Part shown: positions 1 to 5,956 of the stretch, piece by piece
Layout: the number at the start of each line of letters is the position of its first letter
Numbering within the stretch: the stretch's first letter is position 1
Source: an uncultured Paracoccaceae bacterium
GTDB taxonomy: Bacteria; Pseudomonadota; Alphaproteobacteria; Rhodobacterales; Rhodobacteraceae
Direction of reading: 5' to 3'
NCBI GenBank assembly: GCA_937927885.1
Contig: CALEZJ010000390.1
Location: 1-8,925 of the forward strand
Length of the DNA stretch: 8,925 nt
Notes under the pieces: generated by a model
What the model saw: the letters and a program-made list of their open reading frames with translations, nothing else
What the model was told of the DNA's origin: nothing
The model's database searches: none
Position numbers and translations under genes: made by a program

Positions 1-1
1 C

Positions 2-1024
2 CTGGCACTCGCGCCGGGCGCGCACATGAACTGGCTGCTGGGTTTCACGCCCCATCCCGACGAGCGCCTCTGTCTGCTGCTGATCAGTGCAGAAAGGGCC
101 GGTTTCGTCATGCCCGCGCTCAATGCGACGGATGCGCGCCAGCACACGGGATTGCCCTTTGCCGAATGGGCGGATGCCGAGGGGCCGGACGCGGCACTGG
201 CGGGGATGCTGGCGCAGGTCTGTCCAACACCGCGATCACTGTCGATCGATGACACGATGCGTGCCGATCATGTCTTGATGCTGCTCGATGCCCTCCCGGG
301 TGCCGCGCGCGGGCTTGCCACCCGCGAGGTGGGGGCGCTGCGCCTTATCAAGCAGGCCGACGAATTGGCTGCCTTGGCCGAGAATGCCCGTATCGCCGAT
401 CTGGCACAATCCGCCGTGCGCGCCGCGTTGCGCCCCGGTGTCTCCGAGACCGACCTGGCGCAAGTCGCGCGCGATGCCTTTGCCGCCCATGGCGCGCGGT
501 GCGAGTTCGCCATCATCGCATTTGGCCCGAACAGCGCCTTCCCTCACCACCATAGCGGGGCGCGGGTGCTGTCGCCCGGCGAGGCTGTTCTGGTCGATAT
601 CGGGGGCCGCAAGGATGGCTATTTCTCGGACATCACCCGCATGGCCTGTCTGGGCAGCGCGCCCGACGGCTATGACGCAGTGCATGCCGTGGTCGAGGCG
701 GCGGTTCAGGCGGCCTTTGCGGCGATCCGCCCGGGCGTGCGGGCGCAAACAGTGGACGACGCGGCGCGCAAAGTGATCACCGATGCAGGGTTCGGTCCTT
801 TTTTCACCCATCGGTTGGGCCATGGGCTGGGATCGGAAATCCACGAGATGCCTTATATCACCTCGGCCAACTCTCAGGTGCTTGAGGAGGGTATGGTGTT
901 CACCGTCGAGCCGGGCATCTACCTGCCCGGTCGCTTTGGGATCCGGCTGGAGGAGGTCGCGGTGGTCACGTCAGACGGCGCGCGCAAGCTTTCAGGCCTT
1001 TCGCGCGGCCTGCATGTCGGGTGA
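2..1024 (+). CDS. M24-family Xaa-Pro peptidase-like metallopeptidase, 5' end cut by window edge
   Basis: This is a pita-bread-fold (creatinase/aminopeptidase P) peptidase expected to cleave Xaa-Pro or related small substrates in the cytoplasm with a two-metal centre. The first in-window ATG is at 26, but the frame is open to the left edge and the eight preceding codons read LALAPGAH, running smoothly into the family's N-terminal domain. The true start is therefore probably outside the window. Numbering from the Met at 26, all five metal ligands are present: D191 (VDIGG), D202 (FSDIT), H266 (the second His of HRLGHGLG), E295 (EPGIY) and E309 (RLEE). The catalytic domain covers roughly residues 105-332, and the N-terminal domain before it is incomplete here. 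The gene ends 17 bases before the convergent thioesterase gene. Family assignment is secure; the natural substrate is unknown. Prolidase, aminopeptidase P-like and other amide hydrolase roles all remain possible. Confidence 0.9.
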   Translation: MALAPGAHMNWLLGFTPHPDERLCLLLISAERAGFVMPALNATDARQHTGLPFAEWADAEGPDAALAGMLAQVCPTPRSLSIDDTMRADHVLMLLDALPGAARGLATREVGALRLIKQADELAALAENARIADLAQSAVRAALRPGVSETDLAQVARDAFAAHGARCEFAIIAFGPNSAFPHHHSGARVLSPGEAVLVDIGGRKDGYFSDITRMACLGSAPDGYDAVHAVVEAAVQAAFAAIRPGVRAQTVDDAARKVITDAGFGPFFTHRLGHGLGSEIHEMPYITSANSQVLEEGMVFTVEPGIYLPGRFGIRLEEVAVVTSDGARKLSGLSRGLHVG

Positions 1025-1041
1025 CGTGGTCGCCCACACCC

Positions 1042-1455
1042 TCACTCGCCACGAAACCGCGCGGCGAGGGCCTCGGGGATAGGGGCGGATTTCAGCCCGC
1101 GTTGGGGGTCCTTGACCGTCCAGACGCGGGTTTCGAACCCTTCCACGCACAGCGTTTCGCCTTTTCGCAAGCTGTGACGGATGTCAAAGCTGCGCTCTTT
1201 CACGGCTACGATTTCGGTGGTGATCGTCACATCGTCGCCATACCGGCAGGGCGCCTTGAAGGTTGCGCGCGTGTCGACCAACGGACAGCCGACGCCTCCG
1301 AACAGAGCCAGCATCTCTTGTTTGGGCCAGCCTGCCGCCTCATAGAGCAGGGTTGTGCCGTGGTCGAACCAGCGAAAGAATTGCGGGTTGAAAACGATCC
1401 CCGCCGGGTCGCAATCCCCCCATTCGACACGGCGCATCTGGGTATTCTGCAGCAT
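1042..1455 (-). CDS. Acyl-CoA thioesterase, 4-hydroxybenzoyl-CoA thioesterase-type hotdog protein
   Basis: This single-domain hotdog-fold enzyme of about 137 residues (typical 4HBT length) is expected to hydrolyse an aryl- or acyl-CoA thioester to free acid and CoA in the cytoplasm. The N-terminal signature VEWGDCDPAGIVFNPQFFRWFDH closely resembles, from memory, the Pseudomonas-type 4-hydroxybenzoyl-CoA thioesterase. The second Asp of GDCDPAGIVF is the expected catalytic residue, Asp16 counted from the ATG. Two starts are possible: ATG at 1455, whose A is shared with the TGA of the upstream ligase gene, or GTG one codon earlier at 1458. I favour the ATG, with a purine-rich GAAAGG about 8 bases upstream inside the ligase gene. 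It is the third gene of the minus-strand operon and is probably translationally coupled to the ligase. It could release the final acid of the pathway or simply rescue CoA from dead-end thioesters. Confidence 0.88.
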   Translation of the reverse strand: MLQNTQMRRVEWGDCDPAGIVFNPQFFRWFDHGTTLLYEAAGWPKQEMLALFGGVGCPLVDTRATFKAPCRYGDDVTITTEIVAVKERSFDIRHSLRKGETLCVEGFETRVWTVKDPQRGLKSAPIPEALAARFRGE

Positions 1456-2858
1456 CACTTGCGCCTTTCGTCAAAGACCCGTCTGGCCTTCATTTCGGTT
1501 TTCGGCAGGGTGTTCGGGGCAAGGACCCGCACGTTGCACCGGATTTCGCAGCGGCTGCGGATCTCTCGCGCGACGGCGTCCGCAACGTCTGTGGAATGTT
1601 CGACCAATACCTCCATCACGTCCATCCCGTCTGGCTGGGTGGTCAGACGGATCTGGAACTCGTCACCAGTTCCTGGCACCGCGCGCACCGCTTCCTCGAT
1701 CTGTACTGGAAAGAACTTGATCCCGCGCAGATTCACCAGATCGTCGGCCCGCCCGGTCATGCAACCGACCGCCTTGATGTGGTGGCGTCCGCAGGAACAG
1801 GGGCTGTCATCGAGACGGGTGTAGTCTCCGACAAGGAACCGCAGTTGCGGCGAGGATTCGCTGTTGAGGTTGGTGCAGACGGTCAAGCCCTTTTCCCGGA
1901 GGGGAACCGGTGTCAGGGTGTCCGGGTCGACCGTTTCCCAGACTTGGATATCCTCCATCAGATGGATGAAGTTTTCGTCGCCCGCCTGATATTCGGGGCA
2001 GGAATAGCCGCCGCAATGGGGAGACGCCTCGGTGCAGCCATAGAATTCGACCGACATTGCGCCCCAGAGGTCCTGCAACCTCTCGACCGTTCCGGCGACA
2101 CCCGAGAACGGCTCGCCCCCGGTCAGCAGCCATTTCACCGAACTTGCGGCCGGGTCCAGCCCCATCTCCTGCATGACCCGTCCCAGATAGAGCGCATAGG
2201 AGGGCGTGCACAGAAGGACTGACGGCTTGAAACGCTCGATCAGCCCGACACGCGCCTTGCCGTCCATGCCGCCGCCGGGGATTACCGGCAGACGCATTGC
2301 GGCGGCGGTGTATTGCACGCCCCAGGCAAACACATGCGGGCCAAAGCCGACCATGGGCAGGATCGTGTCGCCCTTGCGCAGGCCCCCGGAATGCAAGGCG
2401 CGCGCATTGGCCTGTTCCCAGAACTTGCGGTCGAAATGGGTGTAGCGGAAGACGCGCGGCACACCGGTCGACCCCGACGACGAGAAATGCATCCAGCCCC
2501 TGTCCGCCCATTCCGCCGCGCCGCAGGCCGTGTAGGTGCCGAAGGGAGGATGCGCTATGGCATCCTCCATCATCTCCTGCTTGGTCACCACGGGCCAGTT
2601 GGCGATCAGGCTGTCGACCGAATGCAGATCGGTCGGCGCCACGCCGAGGCGGTCGAACCGGCGCCGGTAAAAGGCACTGTTCTCATAGAGAAAGGGGGCC
2701 ACGGCCGCGATCTTTTCATCCTGCACCGCGCGCGTGCGGTCGCGCGACCAGATGTCCTTTTCAGACCAGTAGAGCGAGCTGACCGGCGCGTTGCGCTCTT
2801 CGTGGTATTTGTCCAGCACTCCCATCCACGCAGTGCGGGTGGTCTCGGCACGCATCAT
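1455..2858 (-). CDS. Phenylacetate-CoA ligase (PaaK)-family AMP-forming acyl/aryl-CoA ligase
   Basis: This 467-residue adenylate-forming enzyme should activate a carboxylic acid to its CoA thioester with ATP in the cytoplasm. Motifs in order: phosphate-binding loop SSSGSTGVPR (about 126-135), TGGEPFSG (247-254), YGCTE (273-277, adenine/AMP region), the ribose-binding Asp in GDYTRLDD (D345), the hinge Arg in GRADDL (R370), and a C-terminal lysine motif PKTEMKAR with K457 as the likely catalytic Lys. The C-terminal lid follows residue 370 as in PaaK. A cysteine/histidine group (H281, C282, C287, C354, C356) may bind metal. Start ATG 2858 is chosen because AGGAGG (2865-2870) lies 6 bases upstream, inside the last codons of the demethylase gene; ATG 2855 is the alternative. 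The protein is slightly longer than typical PaaK (about 430-440). The context of a demethylase before it and a 4HBT-type thioesterase after it suggests an aromatic acid substrate, but this is inference. Confidence 0.9.
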   Translation of the reverse strand: MMRAETTRTAWMGVLDKYHEERNAPVSSLYWSEKDIWSRDRTRAVQDEKIAAVAPFLYENSAFYRRRFDRLGVAPTDLHSVDSLIANWPVVTKQEMMEDAIAHPPFGTYTACGAAEWADRGWMHFSSSGSTGVPRVFRYTHFDRKFWEQANARALHSGGLRKGDTILPMVGFGPHVFAWGVQYTAAAMRLPVIPGGGMDGKARVGLIERFKPSVLLCTPSYALYLGRVMQEMGLDPAASSVKWLLTGGEPFSGVAGTVERLQDLWGAMSVEFYGCTEASPHCGGYSCPEYQAGDENFIHLMEDIQVWETVDPDTLTPVPLREKGLTVCTNLNSESSPQLRFLVGDYTRLDDSPCSCGRHHIKAVGCMTGRADDLVNLRGIKFFPVQIEEAVRAVPGTGDEFQIRLTTQPDGMDVMEVLVEHSTDVADAVAREIRSRCEIRCNVRVLAPNTLPKTEMKARRVFDERRK

Positions 2859-2859
2859 C

Positions 2860-4308
2860 TCACACCTCCTGCAACGAGCCGCGCTTGATCCCGATGGCGC
2901 TGCGATAGCTTTGCGCCGCGCGGCTGATCGGGCTCGGCGCTACTGTGGCGCGGATTCTTACCTGCCGGTGCGGTTCCAGATTGCCGCCCGAACGCGCGCC
3001 GCCGCCATCCTCGCCCCAGAGCAGCACCACCTCGGTTCCCGGTTCGGCAAAGGCCGCATCGACGGACGCCAGCGACATCATCGCCTTTTCGTTCGCCGTA
3101 TAGCCGGGATAGGTGGCCAGCCCGATGGTATTGCCGCCCTTGTCCATCACCCGGTCATAATGCATCCGCGCCGTCGCGGCGAGGGGCAGGGTGATCGGCA
3201 AGGGTTTGTCGGCGCTGTCGTCAAAGCCGGCAGCCATCACCGCCAGCACGTCATCGGCGTTCCAAACCAGCGTGACCTTCTTGCGGTGCGGCGCGTTCTG
3301 GATAGCCTCCAGCGCGGCGCGACCGATGAAGTCATGGTCGAACTTGATGATGTGGCCATAGTTCACGTCATAGGGGGAGAGGTAATAATCTGCGATGTCG
3401 GGGCTATAAAAGCTGCCCCCCAGCGACATGCGCATCGCGGCATTCTGCGCACTGCACCAGTCGCGGTACCCCTGCGTGCCTTGGCCGGTATAGACGGCCG
3501 AGACCGGTACCGCCCACCAGCCCGATTCAATCACCGTGGTGAAATAGGCAATCGACCCAACCAGCCGGAGCCCGTATTTCGCCCCGGCTTTTTGCAGCAG
3601 GGCACGGACCGCCTTGTAGTCGGCCCATGGGCCATAGATTTCCAGCCCGGGCATGCCGCCCATCGAATGGCGCATGCCGCGCGCGCGGTGCGGACCAAGG
3701 CCAAGCTCGGCGGACTTGAAAAACTTGATCTCGGGCAGCGGTCCGCCGTTCAACTCTTCCAAAAGCTCCCAGGCTTTGGGGCCCTCGACCTGAAAGCGGT
3801 AGAACTCGCGTTTTTTCGACTTGTTCAGGGTCCACATCGGATCGAGTTCCGTCGTGACCTGATAGCCCAGTGACTGGGCGTTGTATTCGACCCACTCCGT
3901 CGTCGCCGGGTTGCCGACGACCATGTAGTCATCCTCGGCCATCCGGTAGAGGATCGCATCCCCGATCAGGTACCCTTCGGGCGAGCAGCAGACGAGTTGC
4001 TTGGCCGCGCCCACCTCGAAATTCTTGAAGCTGTTCACCGACAGGTATTGCGTGAAGGCCAGCGCATCGGGGCCACGCACATGCAGCGACTGCATGTGAT
4101 AGGACTGATCATGGACGGCAATCGTGTTGCGCCAGGCCCATTGTTCATCGCGCCAGGTGGTGAACTCGGGACGCACTCCTTCGCCGGGCATCATCTGGCT
4201 GTAGATCGTCAGCGCCGCCTTTGGGGCGTTCTGGAACAAGTGGTCAGTGATGTTTGGGACACGGGCCATCAGGTCGGCCAGCGATTGCCGGGGGGATTCG
4301 GTGGACAT
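2860..4308 (-). CDS. Folate-dependent demethylase, GcvT/LigM-like (aryl O-demethylase candidate)
   Basis: This 482-residue protein of the aminomethyltransferase (GcvT) superfamily is expected to transfer a methyl group from its substrate to tetrahydrofolate. Length and several blocks match, from memory, LigM/DesA (vanillate/3-O-methylgallate and syringate O-demethylases) rather than the shorter DMSP demethylase DmdA. The blocks are EQWAWRN (55-61), DQSYHM (67-72), RFQVEGPKAWELL (171-183), PGLEIYGPW (220-228), ESGWW (261-265), KFDHDFIGRAALEAI (322-336), WGEDGGG and a C-terminal EPH(R)Q. Y255 (SIAYFTT) aligns with the tyrosine I recall as catalytic in LigM, and H71 with an active-site His. The start ATG 4308 has AGGAGA at 4313-4318. 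It is the first gene of the minus-strand operon, and its last codons contain the ligase ribosome-binding site. A methylated amine or sulfonium substrate cannot be excluded, but an aryl methyl ether is the best guess. Confidence 0.85.
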   Translation of the reverse strand: MSTESPRQSLADLMARVPNITDHLFQNAPKAALTIYSQMMPGEGVRPEFTTWRDEQWAWRNTIAVHDQSYHMQSLHVRGPDALAFTQYLSVNSFKNFEVGAAKQLVCCSPEGYLIGDAILYRMAEDDYMVVGNPATTEWVEYNAQSLGYQVTTELDPMWTLNKSKKREFYRFQVEGPKAWELLEELNGGPLPEIKFFKSAELGLGPHRARGMRHSMGGMPGLEIYGPWADYKAVRALLQKAGAKYGLRLVGSIAYFTTVIESGWWAVPVSAVYTGQGTQGYRDWCSAQNAAMRMSLGGSFYSPDIADYYLSPYDVNYGHIIKFDHDFIGRAALEAIQNAPHRKKVTLVWNADDVLAVMAAGFDDSADKPLPITLPLAATARMHYDRVMDKGGNTIGLATYPGYTANEKAMMSLASVDAAFAEPGTEVVLLWGEDGGGARSGGNLEPHRQVRIRATVAPSPISRAAQSYRSAIGIKRGSLQEV

Positions 4309-4322
4309 GGGCTCTCCTGAGC

Positions 4323-4337
4323 GTTGTCAAATCAACT
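4323..4337. promoter_or_regulatory. Candidate MarR operator, copy 1
   Basis: GTTGTCAAATCAACT, with GTTG/CAAC half-sites separated by 6 bases. It matches the second copy 37 bases away at 13 of 15 positions. It sits between the predicted start of the operon transcript and the demethylase ribosome-binding site, so binding would block transcription. CAACTGTTG immediately overlaps its right end (4333-4341) and adds another short palindrome. Confidence 0.5.
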
Positions 4338-4359
4338 GTTGCCACTGAATGCCAAATCC

Positions 4360-4374
4360 GTTGTCATGTCAACT
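4360..4374. promoter_or_regulatory. Candidate MarR operator, copy 2
   Basis: GTTGTCATGTCAACT. The first 14 bases form a dyad with 12 of 14 positions self-complementary, GTTGtCATGtCAAC. It includes the minus-strand TTGACA (-35) of the demethylase operon. The size and symmetry suit a MarR dimer, and the location next to marR makes self-encoded regulation the simplest reading. Confidence 0.55.
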
Positions 4375-4439
4375 CTATTTCTATCCTTTGCCTTGGCACG
4401 CTTCGCCCTGTAAAAGCGCGCAAAGCCGGAGAGCGACGC

Positions 4440-4961
4440 ATGTCACCCACCAACCTTCCTCTGATCGACCGCGACGGCCATCTTGTGCTGGATCTGGACA
4501 ACTATATCCCGTTCCTGCTCAGCGCGATCGGCAACAAATGGTCGCGCAGTTCGTCAGGGCTGTATCTGAAGGAATTCGATGTTGGCGTGACCGAGTGGCG
4601 TATCATCGCCATGCTGGCCATCGAGCCGCGCATCACGGCCTATCGCATCTGCCAGGTGATCGGGCTGGACAAGGCCGCGACCTCACGCGCCTTGAAGGCG
4701 ATGGAGGGGCGCGGTCTCGTGCACTCGTGGCAGGAAGATCCCGGCAATCACCGAAAGCTGGTCGAGCTTACCCCGGCTGGTTGGGCGATGCATGACCGGA
4801 TCATCGACGTCGCGCATCGGCGCGAGGCGCTGATGCTCAGCGATCTCAGTCGTGATGAGGTGGTTGTACTGGCCGATCTCTTGCGCCGTGTCCACCGGCG
4901 CATCCCCGACCTTCTTGCCATAGAGAGCGAGGATTTCGCAGGACCCGCGACCCCAGAATGA
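4440..4961 (+). CDS. MarR-family transcriptional regulator
   Basis: This 173-residue winged-helix DNA-binding protein probably represses the divergent demethylase-ligase-thioesterase operon and is released by a pathway ligand. The core matches the family: the helix around EWRIIAMLA (52-60), recognition region ITAYRICQVIGLDKAATSRALKAMEGRGLV (about 65-94), and wing EDPGNHRKLVELTPAGW (99-115). Helices at both ends should form the dimer interface. The start ATG 4440 is preceded by GGAGAG (4428-4433) at 6 bases. The open frame runs further upstream through the promoter region, but that extension would be non-coding. MarR relatives controlling aromatic catabolism (for example BadR, CouR and FerC) often sense aromatic acids or their CoA esters, so a product of the adjacent CoA ligase is an attractive effector. 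This is inference from context. Confidence 0.9.
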   Translation: MSPTNLPLIDRDGHLVLDLDNYIPFLLSAIGNKWSRSSSGLYLKEFDVGVTEWRIIAMLAIEPRITAYRICQVIGLDKAATSRALKAMEGRGLVHSWQEDPGNHRKLVELTPAGWAMHDRIIDVAHRREALMLSDLSRDEVVVLADLLRRVHRRIPDLLAIESEDFAGPATPE

Positions 4962-4968
4962 GCGGATC

Positions 4969-4998
4969 CAAACCCCGCCTCCAAAGGGACGGGGTTTG
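4969..4998. terminator. Stem-loop between convergent marR and peroxiredoxin genes, probable bidirectional terminator
   Basis: A perfect 9-bp stem, CAAACCCCG (4969-4977) and CGGGGTTTG (4990-4998), encloses a 12-base loop. It lies in the 43-base gap between two convergent stop codons. The T-runs on either side are only three bases, so termination would be weak-tailed, as is common in high-GC genomes. Position and symmetry suit both transcripts. Confidence 0.65.
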
Positions 4999-5004
4999 CG
5001 GGCC

Positions 5005-5661
5005 TCAGCCCGGCTGTCTTGTCTTGCGCAGGTAGGGCAGCACCCGCTCGAACCCGCCAAAGCGGGTCACCGCGTCGGCGTCCGATACGGCGGCCGTGAC
5101 GATGACATCTTCGCCCTGTTTCCAGTTCGCGGGGGTTGCCACCTGATGGCGGGCGGTCAACTGGATCGAATCCAGTGCGCGCAGAATCTCGTCGAAATTG
5201 CGCCCGGTGGTCATCGGGTAGGTCAGGCTCAGCTTGATGCGCTTGTCGGGACCGATGATGAACACCGTGCGCACCGTGGCGTTGTCGGCAGGCGTGCGGC
5301 CTTCGGACGTGCCCTCGAGGTTTGCAGGCAGCATGTCGTAAAGTTTGGCGACGGTCAGGTTGGTGTCGCCGATCAGCGGGTAGGAAACCGAATTGCCGGT
5401 TGCGACCTGGATATCCGATTTCCATTTGTGATGGCTTGTCACTGGATCGACGGAAATCCCTATGATCTTGGCCCCGCGCTTGGCAAATTCGGGCGCAAGG
5501 CCCGCCATCAGGCCCAACTCGGTGGTGCAAACGGGCGTGAAATCCTTTGGATGGCTGAACAGCACGGCATAGCCGTCACCGATCCAGTCATGGAAGCGGA
5601 TGCGGCCTTCGGTGGTGTCGGCCTCGAAATCGGGGGCAAGATCGTTGATGCGCAGGGACAT
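5005..5661 (-). CDS. 1-Cys peroxiredoxin (Prx6 subfamily)
   Basis: This 218-residue thiol peroxidase should reduce hydrogen peroxide and organic hydroperoxides in the cytoplasm. The N-terminal AhpC/TSA domain has the catalytic motif TPVCTTE with Cys45, preceded by HPKDF. R131 (ATVRTVF) is the expected active-site Arg, and YPLIGD and YDMLP are typical of the Prx6 group. Cys45 is the only cysteine in the protein, so there is no internal resolving cysteine. The C-terminal extension (about 160-218) with TPANWKQGEDVIV is the Prx6-type dimer domain. The start ATG 5661 has AAGGAG (5668-5673) at 6 bases. It appears to be a single-gene unit, convergent with marR and divergent from the downstream M24 gene. 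No link to the aromatic module is visible apart from proximity; oxidative stress control is likely but no operator was identified. Confidence 0.95.
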   Translation of the reverse strand: MSLRINDLAPDFEADTTEGRIRFHDWIGDGYAVLFSHPKDFTPVCTTELGLMAGLAPEFAKRGAKIIGISVDPVTSHHKWKSDIQVATGNSVSYPLIGDTNLTVAKLYDMLPANLEGTSEGRTPADNATVRTVFIIGPDKRIKLSLTYPMTTGRNFDEILRALDSIQLTARHQVATPANWKQGEDVIVTAAVSDADAVTRFGGFERVLPYLRKTRQPG

Positions 5662-5760
5662 GGGAGGCTCCTTGAACGGATTTCACCGGAAGGTGCAGGG
5701 CTAGACCCGCGCGCCGCTGCGTGCAAGGACCGGGTCCCGGTTTCCGCATGGCGGGGGAGG

Positions 5761-5845
5761 GCGGCGGTTCCGCCCGCTGAGGTCCCGCGCGAACGCGGGT
5801 CCATGATGCGCCCCGGGCCGGGAACAGGGCCATGTCCCGGGGCGC
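5761..5845. repeat. Cluster of three GC-rich hairpin-forming palindromes
   Basis: In the 295-base divergent spacer between the peroxiredoxin and M24 genes, three inverted repeats follow each other: GGCGG-tt-CCGCC (5763-5774); a 9-bp arm pair with one mismatch around a CGAA loop (5781-5802, core CCCGCG/CGCGGG); and a perfect 10-bp pair GCGCCCCGGG/CCCGGGGCGC (5808-5817 and 5836-5845) with an 18-base loop. On the minus strand they would lie in the leader of the peroxiredoxin transcript. Function is unknown; they may be RNA structures or merely a product of high GC. No gene is supported in this spacer. Confidence 0.5.
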
Positions 5846-5898
5846 CTGCGGTGAAACGTCGTGCTTATTTAGCTGGGGCAAGCCGGTGCGAGCGGCAG

Positions 5899-5928
5899 TT
5901 GACCCGGTGCGTGTCACCGCCATAGGGT
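5899..5928 (+). promoter_or_regulatory. Possible promoter for the second M24 peptidase gene
   Basis: TTGACC (5899-5904) is followed 16-18 bases later by CATAGGGT (5921-5928), which could serve as a weak -10. The elements lie just upstream of the ribosome-binding site at 5945. This is a by-eye match with a non-consensus -10, so confidence is low. Confidence 0.35.
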
Positions 5929-5956
5929 CGGCGCGGACGAGACCAAGGAGGCGGGC

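Larger units (their letters stand above)
4309..4439. promoter_or_regulatory. Divergent promoter/operator region of marR and the demethylase operon
   Basis: This 131-base AT-richer spacer separates two divergent genes. On the minus strand a consensus -35 TTGACA (4372-4367) is followed, 17 bases on, by a weak -10 TTCAGT (4349-4344). Transcription would start near 4337 and drive the demethylase operon. On the plus strand, TTGCCT (4388-4393), 17 bases and TAAAAG (4411-4416) form a plausible promoter for marR, which would give a short leader. The two 15-base palindromic repeats listed separately lie over the -35 element and immediately after the predicted start of the operon transcript. That is where a repressor would act. 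The promoter elements are by-eye matches only; the -10 boxes are weak. Confidence 0.5.

Noticed and set aside
1019..1041. Short inverted repeats (GGGTG/CACCC and GTGG/CCAC) at the convergent M24/thioesterase junction as a terminator
   Set aside because: The stems are only 4-5 bp and mutually exclusive, with no T-run on either strand; this is too weak to call.
1021..1824. 267-codon plus-strand open frame across the thioesterase and ligase 3' ends
   Set aside because: It is antisense to two genes with intact catalytic motifs; its composition is typical of a shadow frame and there is no ribosome-binding site.
2791..3873. 360-codon plus-strand open frame antisense to the demethylase and ligase start
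   Set aside because: It is Arg/His/Gly/Ala-rich without any recognisable domain and is the reverse of a clearly real gene. Long antisense frames are common in high-GC coding DNA.
2860..4308. Demethylase as DMSP demethylase DmdA or glycine cleavage T protein
   Set aside because: At 482 residues it is over 100 longer than either, and the EQWAWRN, DQSYHM and KFDHDFIGR blocks fit the LigM/DesA group better. There are also no gcvH or gcvP neighbours.
4254..4439. Upstream in-frame extension of marR
   Set aside because: It runs through the operator region and into the demethylase gene. ATG 4440 has a good ribosome-binding site and gives a normal MarR length.
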